Origin: Manihot esculenta
Taxonomy: Eukaryota; Streptophyta; Magnoliopsida; Malpighiales; Euphorbiaceae
Assembly: GCF_001659605.2 (NCBI RefSeq)
Contig: NC_035170.2
Coordinates: 3,162,001-3,226,000 of the forward strand
DNA length: 64,000 nt
Direction of reading: 5' to 3'
In this document: positions 12,781 to 24,932 of the stretch, in pieces
Position numbering within the stretch: the stretch's first letter is position 1
Layout: every line of letters starts with the position of its first letter
Program-made: the position numbers and the translations under genes
Notes under the pieces: generated by a model
What the model saw: only the letters and a program-made list of their open reading frames with translations
Database searches by the model: none
Told to the model about the DNA's origin: nothing

Positions 12781-15700
12781 ATTTTATGCTTCTGACACTA
12801 CATATTTATGTTTGTTTAAGAGGAAGTCATGAAAAATACCTATCGTGCGTTGGACACTATTAAAAATATATATAATTATTGGTGATAAAAACATCTTAGT
12901 ATGAATTATTTGTAATGTGATGCATTGGGCAGGTTTTGTATTAAAATAATTTATACCATATTTCTACTCACTCAACTATCCACATAGTTTACCCTTTCCC
13001 CTAACCCTCTCATTTGCAAGTTCAATGTCAAGAGAGAGTCTTAGAGTTTTGCATAGGAATCTTTTATGTTATGATTCAATAATGGATATGTAATATTGTT
13101 AATGGATTAGAATTGTACAATGATCCTAAATCTCAATTTTAATGCAATCTTTATTATATGTTTAATTTTCATATTATAATTATTAAACTTTATTGTATAT
13201 ATTTGATGTTAGTATTAGAGCATGATTACCTTTTCATAACTACATTTATTCGCATGATGATTTATGTTGATGTTTTCATATATATTTTGATATCGTAATG
13301 AAATTATATCAAATACATATTGTATGTATATTAAGCTTGTTAAAAATTTAACTTAACTCGATTTGAATTAAATTTGAAAATAATAGTTGGGATAATAAAT
13401 CAAGTCTAATTGGTGGAAAAATAATGAATATGGTGAGTAGGGAAGGCTGAAAAAGATGATAGCATGTTTGATGATTCTGTATAGTTTGTAAATGCAAAGT
13501 AAAGAAGCAGTGTGGTCCATTCAACCTGCAATAAACAACCCTTGTTATTGGTCTTTCCTCTTTAGCCAGCCCCACTTTTTTTCTTCTTAAAAATGATAAC
13601 TTTATTTAATATTTATAATTTTAATTATTTATACTATTTAATTTGTATTAGTAAAGTTAAAAAATAATTAATATTTCCCTTCAAGACAATGTTAATATCA
13701 CTAGTTAAAATTTATTAATATATATTTTTCTTTTTTAATTACAAAAGAAAAAGTATAATGACTTATTTTACCAATTTGCTAAATCAACACCCTAATTCAA
13801 AGTTCCATATGGACTTGACTTCTCAGCAATTTGATTTCTTCTTAAATCAGAATCAAACTTCTTTCATCCTTAATTTAAGATATAAGTTAAAAAGTTGAGA
13901 TGGATGGTGTTACAAATTCAAATTTATTTGGATACTTGTACGAGATTATAGGATATTTAGTTTGAACTCTTTTCAAATCAAGTCAATCGAAATATTTAGA
14001 CATTCATCTACATTCACCTACTTAAAGGAATATTTAGTTGAAAATCTCTTATTCTATTCTCGTACAAATCAAAAAAACAACTAATATGATGTAAAAATAT
14101 CATCATCAAATAATAACAGGAATATAAGCACACCAACATAGCAACTAAGCAAAAATATTTAATGAACAAATTATTTATTTTATTTCAAAGGTAAAACTAT
14201 AATTACATAATTATAGTAATGTCTGTAAAAAGTGAAGACACAATCTAGAAATTTAATAAGTCTACGGTAGCCAACTGGGCTTAGATATCATATATCATAT
14301 CACTGATAGCCAACTAATCACTCTCTCCTAAAAAGTTTAGGAACAAATAAAAATATGATAGGAAAAGATATCAATATACCTGACATTTTTTAAATATTTT
14401 CACACAAGTTTAAATGATATATATATAAAAAAAGTAAATTTCTTCCTTTTACTCAATTTTAATTTTATTAATTAAAATTAAGTCTAAATACTAATAGACT
14501 TGGGAATCCATAATGTGAAACCTTTGAACGAGGATGGATGACTTAAGACTCAACAATATGAAACGTTTGAATGATGGTTGATTATTTACACACGCTTTTA
14601 CATAGGATATTAAGCAATTGAACAAGAGTGTGATTCTTGCAAGAGCTGGTTGAAAATCAACACTCCGTTTATTTAGGAAAAATTACTTATATTTAGAAAA
14701 TATTTTTTTGTAAAAAATATTTTTTTAGTAGAATGTTTTTCAAACAAGATAATTTGTTTTTCATATCTTAATTTTAATTTAAAAAATAAAATTTATTAAT
14801 AAATTTATATATAAATATCTTAATAAATATCAAAAACTTAAATTGACTTTACCTTTTATCAGAAAAATATTTGTTATTATATATATATATATATTTTATA
14901 AATTTTGATTGTTTGAAATAAAAGAATCATTCTTTAAATTTATAATTTTTTTAATTTTCAAAGAAAATAAAATCATGTTTGAAGAATAATGAATGTAATT
15001 CACATAATTTAAGTTTTTATTTTTATATAATGAATTTTTAATGATAAGAATAATGAACATTTAACTATTAATTCAATTGTTTATGTTTTATTTATCTAAT
15101 ATTATCTACACAAATAAAAATTATAAAATCTCAATAGCAATTGAATTTTGTCACTTTTTCCTTAACACCTCATACTGTGCCTAAAAGCAAGGATCAATAT
15201 GTCCTACATATTCAATTACTAAAATCTGAATTAAGCAAAATTAAAAATATATAATTAACTTTCCAAAGAGAAAAGAAAAGAATATTCTTACTCTTTTTAT
15301 TCTTCTAGGAAGAAGATTTGAACTTTCCCCGTATATATTAAGCAGATTCTGTCCATATTATGTTCCCACTTTTAATCTCTCATTTTCAAATTCTGATTGC
15401 AATTGATTAAACAGTAATTCCGCGTTTTCATCAATTAAATCATCATTTATATATATTTTATAAAAAAAATCTCAGTTGTTTTTGTTGAATCTAAGATATT
15501 TTAAAATAAAAATAAAAAATTTTAATCTATAAAATATAACATAATTAATGAATTTATTTTTTAATTTTTAAAATTGAATATTTTAATCATTAATATTTAA
15601 TTTCATTTAAAAAGTCAGCCCTCAATCCATTTGTTAGTTAAATCAATAGGTTTACGTGATCAAAGGTGAGAGATTATATTTTATTTCTCTAAATATTCTT

Positions 15701-16254
15701 AGTTTGTTTCTCTTCCTCTCCTTTCTTTCTCCTTCAGCTTTTTCTCCTTGAAAAATTCATTGAAAAAAAAATAATTATTGCACGTTTGTAAAAATTCAAT
15801 AAAAATAAATCATAGTAAACGAAGAGATTTAAAAAAATAAAATTGGTGTTATGTTTCTATTGTTTTGAAAAAATTATTATTTAATTTTTATAATATATAA
15901 AAATTCATTAATTAATTTTTCAGTTTTAAAATTTAAAAATTTTATTAGTTAGTTTTTCTGATAAATATAGCCGTTAAATATTTTATTATTTAATTCTTAT
16001 AGTTTTAAAAAATTAATTAATTGATTGTTTAGATTTTTAAAAAAAATTACTAATTAGTCCCTCTTTAATATTAAAGACATTATAGACTTTTTATAATATT
16101 TGACGACTTACAGTAATAGAGAAACTAATTAATAAATTTTTAAAAATATCTTAAATATTTTAATATATTTTTTAAAATATAAAAACTAACTAATAAATTT
16201 TTTTATAATATAAAAATTAAATAATATATATTTTTTTTAAGGTAAATATATATT

Positions 16255-17105
16255 ACTTAAAGAGCTCTAGGCCCAATAATATAATATCAATAGGCCCAAT
16301 AATACAATATCCATGCCAGCAAGCCCAACATATTAACATCCAAAGCATTATACATAAGGCGTTAAGTCTAAAGAAAGCAACAAGCTAAAAATGCATAAAA
16401 GCACCATACTGGGCTAAGGCCTGCAAAGATTGCATAGACACAACCCCAGAAACCCAAAAAAAATAGCTTATTGAGGAAGGGCAATTTTTTGGTTACGCCA
16501 CCACAAGGGATGAAAATGCTGATAAGGAGGGACAGAAAGGTGGTTGTTGAGAAGAAAAAAAATACCAATTGGAAACGTAGGCAACCCAGACCTAGAAGTA
16601 CCCAAGCACATCCAAGGATCAAAAGCTAAACACAACCGATAACCGCTATGGCTAAAGCTTCTCTAAGCGGTAAGAAGAATGCAGAGAAGAGATGCACTAG
16701 TGTTCTCAACCCTAAAAGATCGATCATACAAGCCAAATTAAAGCAATTAGAAATCTCTGAAAATCTCTACAGCAAGCCTAACCGACCTTTTGAAAACCAA
16801 GATACATTAATTACCTTCTAAAATACATGCACATGAAGGAGAATACTTAACTAAGTGAGAAGAAGCTCCATAGAGAAGATCACCACTCAGGATGGATTGC
16901 ATTCTTATAAAATTTTATCTCAGCCGAGGCCACATCTCCCGTGCTTGGATCATCCTGATTAATGCTGTACTGGGATCCATGAGCTAAGAGTCTTTTGGGT
17001 TGAAACTACGGGCCTTGTATGGTTGGCTGGTTACTTGTTCTGGGGCCTTGGGCCCTGTTGGTCTGGAGTGGTTGATGGTCCCTGTGCACTCATCTTTCAA
17101 AATAA
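16255..17105. other. Unassigned higher-complexity block
   Basis: This segment is much less AT-rich than its surroundings. It ends in ATCTTTCAAAATAAATAAATAAATT, which looks like a retroposon-style A-rich tail on the plus strand. No frame over 84 residues and no domain were recognised. It could be a decayed LINE 3' region or another retroposon. Confidence 0.3.
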
Positions 17106-18257
17106 ATAAATAAATTCTTTGCATTTTAATTTTATTCAATTAGAATTCTTAAAGATTCAGTATTTTAAACTCCTTAATTATTTCTATAGTATAGATCAAT
17201 ATTATGTATGTTTTATATTTTTTTTTCCTTTCAAGCAAATACTTGAATTATATTATGTATTTGTTTTGTTGAGAGTCTACAATTATATATTTTTAATCAC
17301 TAAATTAAATTAGATTAATGAATTGTACTCTGTATTATATACTTATAAATATTTAAATTTTCATATATTATATATTAAATTATTTGTAATTTTTATATAA
17401 ATATATGAATTTTATATAATTTTTTTAAAATAGTTAGCTGATTTAGTAACGGATTTTAGGAACTAAATTTTTGTAATTCAGTCCCTTAACACTACCTTTG
17501 AAATTGTTAATGAACCAAGTTTTAATAGAGTTACCCATGATTTAAAGTCTAAACCTTCAATAATTTAGTTTCATTTACTTGTGAAAAGTAAAAAAATGAA
17601 TTATTTTTATATTTAATTATAATATTAAAAAATAAAAAATATTAAGAAATTTATATATAAAAAGTTTAGTGATATTAATATAATTTTTAAAGTCTATATT
17701 TTACTTTAAAAATGACTTAATTTTTGTTTATTATCATTTGGATGGGGAGAAATGAAGAAAATAAATGAAAAAAAAAATTATAAAATTTCTCTTATTTTGA
17801 AAAAAATAAGGAGAAATGAAGAGAAAGGAGAATAAAAAAAATGGAAAATACATTTTCTAATCACATAAAAATGGTCCAATTTATTTCCCATATATACGTG
17901 AATAAGGTGTTATTGTAAAATATGGTTAAAACTCATTTAAATAATTTTTAAATTTATTTTTTATTTAATTAAAATAATTAATTCAACTTATTTAATAATT
18001 TTTAAATTAAAATTTATATATTAATTATACAACATTTGCTTTGCTGAATAATGTGGGATTTTAAATCTCATATCAAATTGTCGTTGGATTCTACAATTTT
18101 TTTGGCCACGTTTAATTGCAATTTTGATATACTGAATCGAATATAATTATTAAATTGTAATTGAATCTTTAATTTTTATAATTTGTTAGATTTCAAACGG
18201 TTTCATTTTTTCTCTTTTCTCGTATGAATAGCTTTTTTTTTCACACTCACTAATTTT

Positions 18258-18711
18258 GTATAATTTTTTATTTATAATAATTTTGATATCAATTATAATA
18301 ATACAATCTAAATTGATCTAAATAATTTTAATTATAGATATTTTGACTTTTATTGCTAGTTTATATTGGAGATTTTTTTTTTCCTTTTTTTTTTTCCTTT
18401 TATTAGTTTATGAGTTAATATTCTTGAAACATTTGGATAAAGTAAAAAACTCTAATAAATTATTAAGTTCTACCGAAGAAATATAGAGTATAATTAATTC
18501 CGTATAATTTTATATTCATAATAGTTTTGATATCAATTATAATAATATAATCTAAATTGATCTAAATAATTTTAATTATAGATATTTATATTGGGGACTT
18601 TTTTTTTTTCCTTTTATTAGTTTATGAGTTAATATTCTTGAAACATTTGGATAAAGTAAAAACCTCTAATAAATTATTAAGTTCTATCGAAGAAATATAG
18701 AGTATAATTGT
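18258..18711 (+). repeat. Tandem duplication of about 210-244 bp
   Basis: Copy 1 (18258 to about 18501) and copy 2 (about 18502-18711) share TTTTGATATCAATTATAATA, GTTTATGAGTTAATATTCTT and the end GAAGAAATATAGAGTATAAT. Copy 2 is shorter mainly by loss of part of the T-rich middle. No coding capacity. Confidence 0.85.
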
Positions 18712-19540
18712 TATTTGTCCTCCTTCCTTTTAAGAGTGAAACTTAATTTCTCCTTTAAATCGTTAACATTAGAAACATCACAAAAGAAATCAGATTTCAT
18801 TTCTTTTATTTTCTCTTTTAAATTTCTCTCCAAATTCTCTTGTACAATTAAAAATTCAAATTAAAGATTAAAATAGAAAAATATTTTCTATTGATAAATT
18901 TTTACGAGTCTAAAACATGAACTGAGTCTTGAGCTTTGCATGCAAAACTATTGACGCTCCTATCAACATTAATTTTAACCCAATTGAAGGGAAGAACTTC
19001 TCAACTAGACGAAGCAAAGTTAGTGACGTAAGGACATTTTTTTATCCAGACAATTTCACTTGCACATTTGCATACTAAGAGACTGCTTTGCAACGTAATA
19101 ACAAGACAAAACTAAGAAGTCACATGGATTTCTGCTAATCAAAACAGACTATTATTCACTGGGAGAAATACAAAGTGAAGAAAAAAGAAAGTCCGCATCA
19201 AGCAGATGAGTAATTATTTTCTCTGTAACATCTGCTAATGAATTCTGAATGAAAGGGGAGGTGGGAAAATTTTGAGTAGGTATACTGCTGAATAAATGCT
19301 CCCTTAGTTTTTTTTTGTTTTTTTAGTATCTGATTTTTCATCTTTAGCTAATTAATTGCAGAAACAAAGCTGCGTGCAGCAATTGAGCTAATCAGTATTA
19401 AATAAGGAATCTCAACCACTATGATCCTCCTGACATAAGCCTGATTAACTGAGATTGGACAACTTTAAATTCGCAATCAGAAGAGCCAACAACCAAAAAG
19501 AAGAAGAAGAAGAAGAAGAAGAGGAACCAACTTCCAAAAA
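18712..19540. other. Upstream region of the REM gene
   Basis: No gene seen. It holds the promoter and leader of the B3 gene. The leader contains an (AAG)n run at 19497-19522 just before the start codon. Confidence 0.5.
19497..19522 (+). repeat. (AAG)n microsatellite in the REM 5' leader
   Basis: About eight AAG units, ending 19 bp before the start codon at 19541. Probably transcribed as part of the 5' UTR. Confidence 0.85.
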
Positions 19541-21341
19541 ATGGCTAGTTTTTCCAACAGAGACATGTTCGAAACAGACAGGCCCCATTTTTTCAAAGTA
19601 ATTCTTGATGAAACCATTCACGACAAGAAGCTTGTAAGAGTCTCACTTAATCTCTCTTGAATTACTACGTTACTTGTAATAATTTTTCAAAAATTTTTCC
19701 CAGGGAATTCCTAGGAGGTTTGTAAGAAAATATGGCAAAGATCTGTCAAGTCCTGTTGTCCTTGAAGTACCAAGTGGAAGAACATGGCAAGTGGAGCTTA
19801 AGAAATGGGATGATGAGATTTGGTTACAAAATGGTTGGCAAGAATTTCTGGAGTATTACTCTCTAACACATGGATTCTTCTTAGTGTTTGAATATACTAA
19901 GAGAAATTGCCATTTCAATGTCATCATATTTGACAAGAGTGCATCTGAGATAGATTATCCCATCAACGTCGTCACTAATGGAGATTTCCTGGAAGGAATA
20001 CAAGAGCCAAAGATTATTCAAGAAACTGCAAGAGATTCTTCTGCTGAAACCTTGGAAGACTTCATGCCATGCAGAAAAAGAAAAGAGAAATCACCATTGC
20101 CATCCCCACTGCCTCACAAGATGATGAAGGTTGAGAATCCCACAGGAAACACAGCTTTGCATTTTCCTGGAAAACAAGATGAAGGTATGAATTTCCTCTT
20201 ACAGAACACTGTTTTTTTTTTTTCGAAGTTTGGGCTTAAGAAGTTGATTTTGCAGGAAAGAGAGTCGACGGAGAAATTTCTGGTCAGAAACAAACGTCAG
20301 ATACGATTGTTCTGAGGAAAAAACCTCTGAAAGCTAAAGAAAAAAATGAAGCTCTTCGTAGAGCTAGCACTAACTTCAAATCTAAAAATCCTTTTTTCCT
20401 GGTTGCAATGCAGCCATCTTATGTTCATCCAGCTGTAAAATTGGTGAGCTTTAATTCCATCTTTCATGTTTTTAATTTTTTTTTATTTTATAACTATTCT
20501 CTCTTTTTTTATGTTTAAATGCTTTTGCTAGAATATACAAGCAAGATTTGCCGTGAAATATTTCCCCAAGAAGCGGCAAAGTGGCGATGCCACACTGCAT
20601 GGCTTGGATGGGAGAAGTTGGCCTGTTAAATTCTATTTATATAATAGAGCATGCAATGAGAAAAGAATGGCAAAAATTAGTCAGGGCTGGAGGAACTTTG
20701 CCAAAGACAATCACTTGGAAGTTGGAGATGTCTGTGCCTTTGAACTGATCATGATCAAGAGTTCTAAAGCTACGTTTCAAGTTACCATTTTTCGACACCA
20801 CCGAGGTGCAATTTTTCATTCACTGTCCCGTTGAATCTACGTCTGCAAGAAACTCACTCAGCTTTCTACTATCTTACAGGCAAAAAGCAGAAACTAAAAG
20901 ATGAAGAAAGCAATTCTCCTGAAGCCATTGAAGCTGCCAAGAGTTTCACCTCAGTGCATCCATTTTTCAAAGTGGTTATTTCGCCTGGCTCTGTGGAGAA
21001 TTCCAACATGGTAATGATATGACCTGTAGATAAGAATCAATTTTTTTGTTTGCCTTTGCCATTACAGCGTTCTTCAAATTTCTACTTCTGTGCAGTGTGT
21101 GCCTATGAAGTTTATCAGCAACATGAAGCAAAGCACAGAGAAAGTGAAGTTGCAGATTGAGAATAGATGGTGGCTTGTGAAGCTGAATTTATATCCACAA
21201 CTTGGCAAAGGAAAATTTACTGATGGATGGAGTGCTTTTGTTAGGGGAAATTCACTGAAAGTGGGAGATGTTTGCATCTTTGAGCTGAATAACAGTGAGA
21301 ATTTGCAGCTAAAAGTCACCATTTTCAGAAATGTCAAGTAA
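19541..21341 (+). CDS. REM-type protein with three B3 DNA-binding domains
   Basis: Plant B3-superfamily (REproductive Meristem class) protein, expected to act in the nucleus as a DNA-binding factor. Six exons keep one frame: 19541-19633, 19704-20184, 20256-20443, 20532-20805, 20880-21010, 21096-21341. All introns are GT-AG and short (70-88 bp). The product is about 470 residues. B3-1 is at about residues 14-105 (RPHFFKVILD ... GIPRRFVRKY ... GWQEFLEYYSL). B3-2 is at about 237-340 (NPFFLVAMQPSY ... GWRNFAKDNHLEVGDVCAFEL). B3-3 is at about 371-469 (HPFFKVVISPGS ... GWSAFVRGNSLKVGDVCIFEL). The linker after B3-1 is acidic and then basic (CRKRKEKS), a possible nuclear signal. The start at MASFSNRDMF lies just upstream of the first B3 and after the AAG leader. 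Introns fall within B3-2 and B3-3 after strands that align, consistent with duplicated domains. Targets are unknown. Confidence 0.9.
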
Positions 21342-22215
21342 CTTGTTGTTCCAGTTGCTGTGTTAGTTGGAAAGGTTCAGGAGAGTGTTGTTGTGTTGTG
21401 GAATTACACTTATTTTACTCTTCTTGGAAGGTTTAGTGGCAGTAAGCTGGAAAGTTTAGTAGGTTTTTTGTGATAATTAAGGGCAGTGATCCACTCAGTG
21501 AACTCCTCCAACAAATGTGTGGTTCCACCCAAAAAAATAAAAGCTAGTTTGGATATCATCCTTAGAAATTCTCGTCACGATAACTATTGATTGAGTTGTA
21601 TATCTTGACATCACCTAAAATTTATATATATATATTGTATTAGAATTTATAAATATATTTTATATTAAATTTTATAAAATATGTCTTAATTATAAGTGTG
21701 TAAACTTAGTTCTTCGGTTCATTTCCAATTTAGTATAATTTTGAATAATTACTATTTAATTTTTAATAAAAAATGAAAATTAATTAAAAAAAAAAGACAT
21801 TGTTGCTAAGTTTGGAAGGATAGGGGAAGAATAATAATAGCACATTGTACTTGTATTGAACTTTGATTTCGGTGACTTCGTTGCGTTTCATGACTCTTTC
21901 AATCCTAGATTTGTTGCCCGCCAATTGCTCGATGAAATTACTGAAAGGGCATGACCCGGGTCCGGATCTGGACTCGGGTTCAAACTGTAACGGTAATTCG
22001 ACTTGGTTAAAAATAAAATTTAAAGCAGTGTTTGCTTATCCGATTTATATTTTTAAATCACTTTTTATTATTCAGTAAAATGATATTAAGGGTGATATTA
22101 TCGTTCTTGTTATGAATTCATACTCATTATATTATATTCTTAAATAAATTAAATGATTAAAATTTCACCTTGTTAAAGAAAAAAAATAGCAATTAGCAAA
22201 CTGCCAAACACTGCT
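21342..22215. other. Spacer between REM and HSP70 genes
   Basis: Contains the REM 3' region and then AT-rich sequence. The frame at 21863-22078 shows no domain. The last part approaches the HSP70 promoter. Confidence 0.5.
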
Positions 22216-22354
22216 TGAAGGAAACTTCCAATCAAAGAAAAAAGGGAAAAACCGACCAAATCGTAACGGTTGACGAAATCTTAAATCGACGATCCAGACT
22301 CACCTACCGTAAGCACAGAACATTCTAGAATCAAAGCACAAAAAGCCTATAAAT
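22216..22354 (+). promoter_or_regulatory. HSP70 promoter: heat-shock elements and TATA box
   Basis: A perfect three-unit heat-shock element GAACATTCTAGAA (GAAnnTTCnnGAA) lies at 22318-22330, 18 bp before a TATAAAT box at 22348-22354. A weaker GAAACTTC pair lies at 22221-22228. The start codon follows 129 bp after the TATA box, giving a leader of about 100 nt. Heat-shock factor trimers bind arrays of nGAAn, so this gene should respond to heat as well as being expressed basally; that is inference from the sites. Confidence 0.8.
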
Positions 22355-22482
22355 TCCAGGACCCTTGGAGGAGGGAATTTCATACTCAAGGCAAGTTCCA
22401 AAAAGAAACCCTATTCTCTTGTCCTTATCTTTTATACCGCCTCCATTCTTTTAAAATATCGTCGTTTTCGTGATCTGCGATA

Positions 22483-24932
22483 ATGGCCGGAAAAGGAGAG
22501 GGACCAGCAATCGGAATTGATCTGGGCACCACATACTCGTGCGTTGGTGTTTGGCAACATGATAGGGTGGAGATCATTGCTAATGATCAAGGCAACAGAA
22601 CGACGCCGTCTTATGTTGCCTTCACCGATACCGAGCGTTTGATTGGCGATGCTGCCAAGAACCAGGTCGCCATGAACCCCATCAACACCGTTTTTGGTGA
22701 GTATTTTTTTTACTGAGAGCAAAAATCTAAAATCGGCCGTCTATTTTTATGTTTTTTTTTACTTAGTATTCAATTGGTCGTCGTCGTTTAAATTCAAGGA
22801 TTTGATTTCGAATGTCTGAGACGGTGAGATCTCATAGATGAGATCCAAAATTTAAGAGGATAGGACAGATGTTTTCGATCTGCAATCCTACGGTGAAAAA
22901 GATTATGTTACTCTATGTTTTAATTGATGAAGCAATGTAGATTAGGGTTGTGATCTTATGCGTTTAACTGACTGTTTTGTATACCGTATTCAACGCAATG
23001 ATTAAATTATGTGAATTGTCAATAAAAAAAAAGATATTGCCTCTGTTTTCATACTAATATGTCTAAATCTGCAATGGTTTCTTAGCTAATCGAGAACAAT
23101 ATTTTGGACTATTGTTGTTTCTTGCCTGTTTCATTGCCCATTGCATTTTTTTTGTATGTCGGTTTGTGTTTAGTAATTGGAAGTCATGTATTGCAGATGC
23201 AAAGCGGTTGATTGGTAGGAGATTTAGTGATGCTTCGGTACAGAGTGACATCAAGCTCTGGCCGTTCAAGGTTATTCCAGGACCTGGTGATAAGCCTATG
23301 ATTGTTGTCAGCTATAAGGGTGAGGAAAAGCAGTTTGCTGCTGAGGAAATCTCTTCCATGGTCCTCATTAAAATGCGTGAGATTGCTGAGGCTTACCTTG
23401 GCACCACCGTCAAGAATGCCGTCGTCACCGTCCCTGCCTACTTCAATGATTCTCAAAGGCAGGCTACAAAGGATGCTGGTGTCATTGCGGGTCTCAATGT
23501 CATGCGTATCATCAATGAGCCTACTGCTGCTGCCATTGCTTATGGCCTTGACAAAAAGGCTACCAGCGTAGGTGAGAAGAATGTGTTGATTTTTGACTTG
23601 GGTGGTGGCACTTTTGATGTGTCATTGCTAACTATTGAGGAGGGTATCTTCGAGGTCAAGGCCACCGCTGGAGACACCCATCTTGGAGGTGAGGACTTTG
23701 ACAACAGAATGGTGAACCACTTTGTTCAGGAATTTAAGAGGAAGAACAAGAAAGACATCAGTGGAAATCCTAGAGCTCTTAGGAGATTGAGGACAGCTTG
23801 TGAGAGGGCAAAGAGAACCCTTTCATCCACTGCTCAGACAACTATTGAGATTGATTCTTTGTATGAGGGCATTGATTTCTACTCAACCATCACTCGTGCC
23901 AGGTTTGAGGAGCTTAATATGGATCTTTTCAGGAAGTGTATGGAGCCCGTGGAGAAGTGTTTGAGAGATGCAAAGATGGATAAGAGCACTGTACATGATG
24001 TTGTCCTTGTTGGTGGCTCCACTAGGATTCCAAAGGTGCAGCAGCTGTTGCAAGATTTCTTCAATGGGAAGGAACTCTGCAAGAGCATCAACCCTGATGA
24101 AGCTGTTGCTTATGGTGCTGCCGTCCAGGCTGCCATCTTGAGTGGTGAAGGCAATGAAAAGGTGCAGGATCTGCTGCTCTTGGATGTCACTCCTCTGTCC
24201 CTTGGTCTGGAAACTGCAGGAGGTGTGATGACTGTTCTGATCCCAAGGAACACTACAATTCCAACCAAGAAGGAACAAGTTTTCTCTACATATGCAGACA
24301 ATCAACCTGGTGTGTTGATCCAGGTTTATGAGGGCGAGAGAACAAGAACTAGAGACAACAACTTGCTGGGAAAATTTGAGCTCTCAGGCATTCCTCCTGC
24401 ACCAAGGGGTGTTCCACAAATCACAGTTTGCTTCGATATTGATGCCAATGGTATCTTAAACGTGTCTGCTGAGGACAAGACCACTGGCCAAAAGAACAAG
24501 ATCACAATCACTAACGATAAAGGAAGATTGTCCAAGGAAGAAATTGAGAAAATGGTACAGGAAGCTGAAAAGTACAAATCTGAAGATGAGGAGCATAAGA
24601 AGAAGGTTGAGGCAAAGAATGCCTTGGAGAATTATGCCTACAACATGAGGAACACTGTTAAGGATGAAAAGATCAGTTCAAAGTTGGATGCTTCTGACAA
24701 GAAGAAGATTGAGGATGCTATTGAACAGGCCATTCAGTGGCTAGACAGCAATCAGCTTGCAGAGGCTGATGAATTTGAGGACAAGATGAAGGAGCTTGAG
24801 AGCATCTGCAATCCCATAATTGCCAAGATGTATCAAGGTGCTGGTGCTGACATGGGTGGCGGAATGGACGATGATGCTCCTCCAGCACGCGGCAGCAGTG
24901 GTGCAGGTCCCAAAATTGAGGAAGTTGACTAA
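22483..24932 (+). CDS. HSC70: Cytosolic heat shock cognate 70 kDa protein (HSP70)
   Basis: ATP-dependent chaperone of the cytosol and nucleus that folds client proteins with J-domain and nucleotide-exchange partners. Two exons, 22483-22696 and 23197-24932, with a 500-bp GT-AG intron inside codon 72 (Asp), the position usual for plant cytosolic HSP70 genes. The product is 649 residues, normal for the family. The three family signatures are present: IDLGTTYS (about residues 12-19), [14 protein letters not shown] (about 200-213) and [13 protein letters not shown] (about 340-352). The substrate-binding domain and helical lid follow. The tail ends in GPKIEEVD; the terminal EEVD is the docking motif for TPR co-chaperones such as HOP and marks the cytosolic class. 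There is no transit peptide. The frame is intact. Heat-shock elements lie upstream. Confidence 0.97.

Larger units (their letters stand above)
12276..18257. other. AT-rich intergenic spacer with small repeats
   Basis: No supportable gene. The minus-strand open frame at 13348-13575 has no recognised motif. A 40-bp block starting AATTTAAAAAATAAAATTTA is identical at 12486-12525 and 14776-14815, inside two loosely similar AT-rich segments. Imperfect tandem copies of about 80-100 bp lie at about 12600-12780. A higher-complexity island at about 16255-17100 is listed separately. Confidence 0.55.

Noticed and set aside
22432..24577. Long antisense frames across the HSP70 gene
   Set aside because: Shadow frames of a conserved coding sequence; no domain and no independent support.
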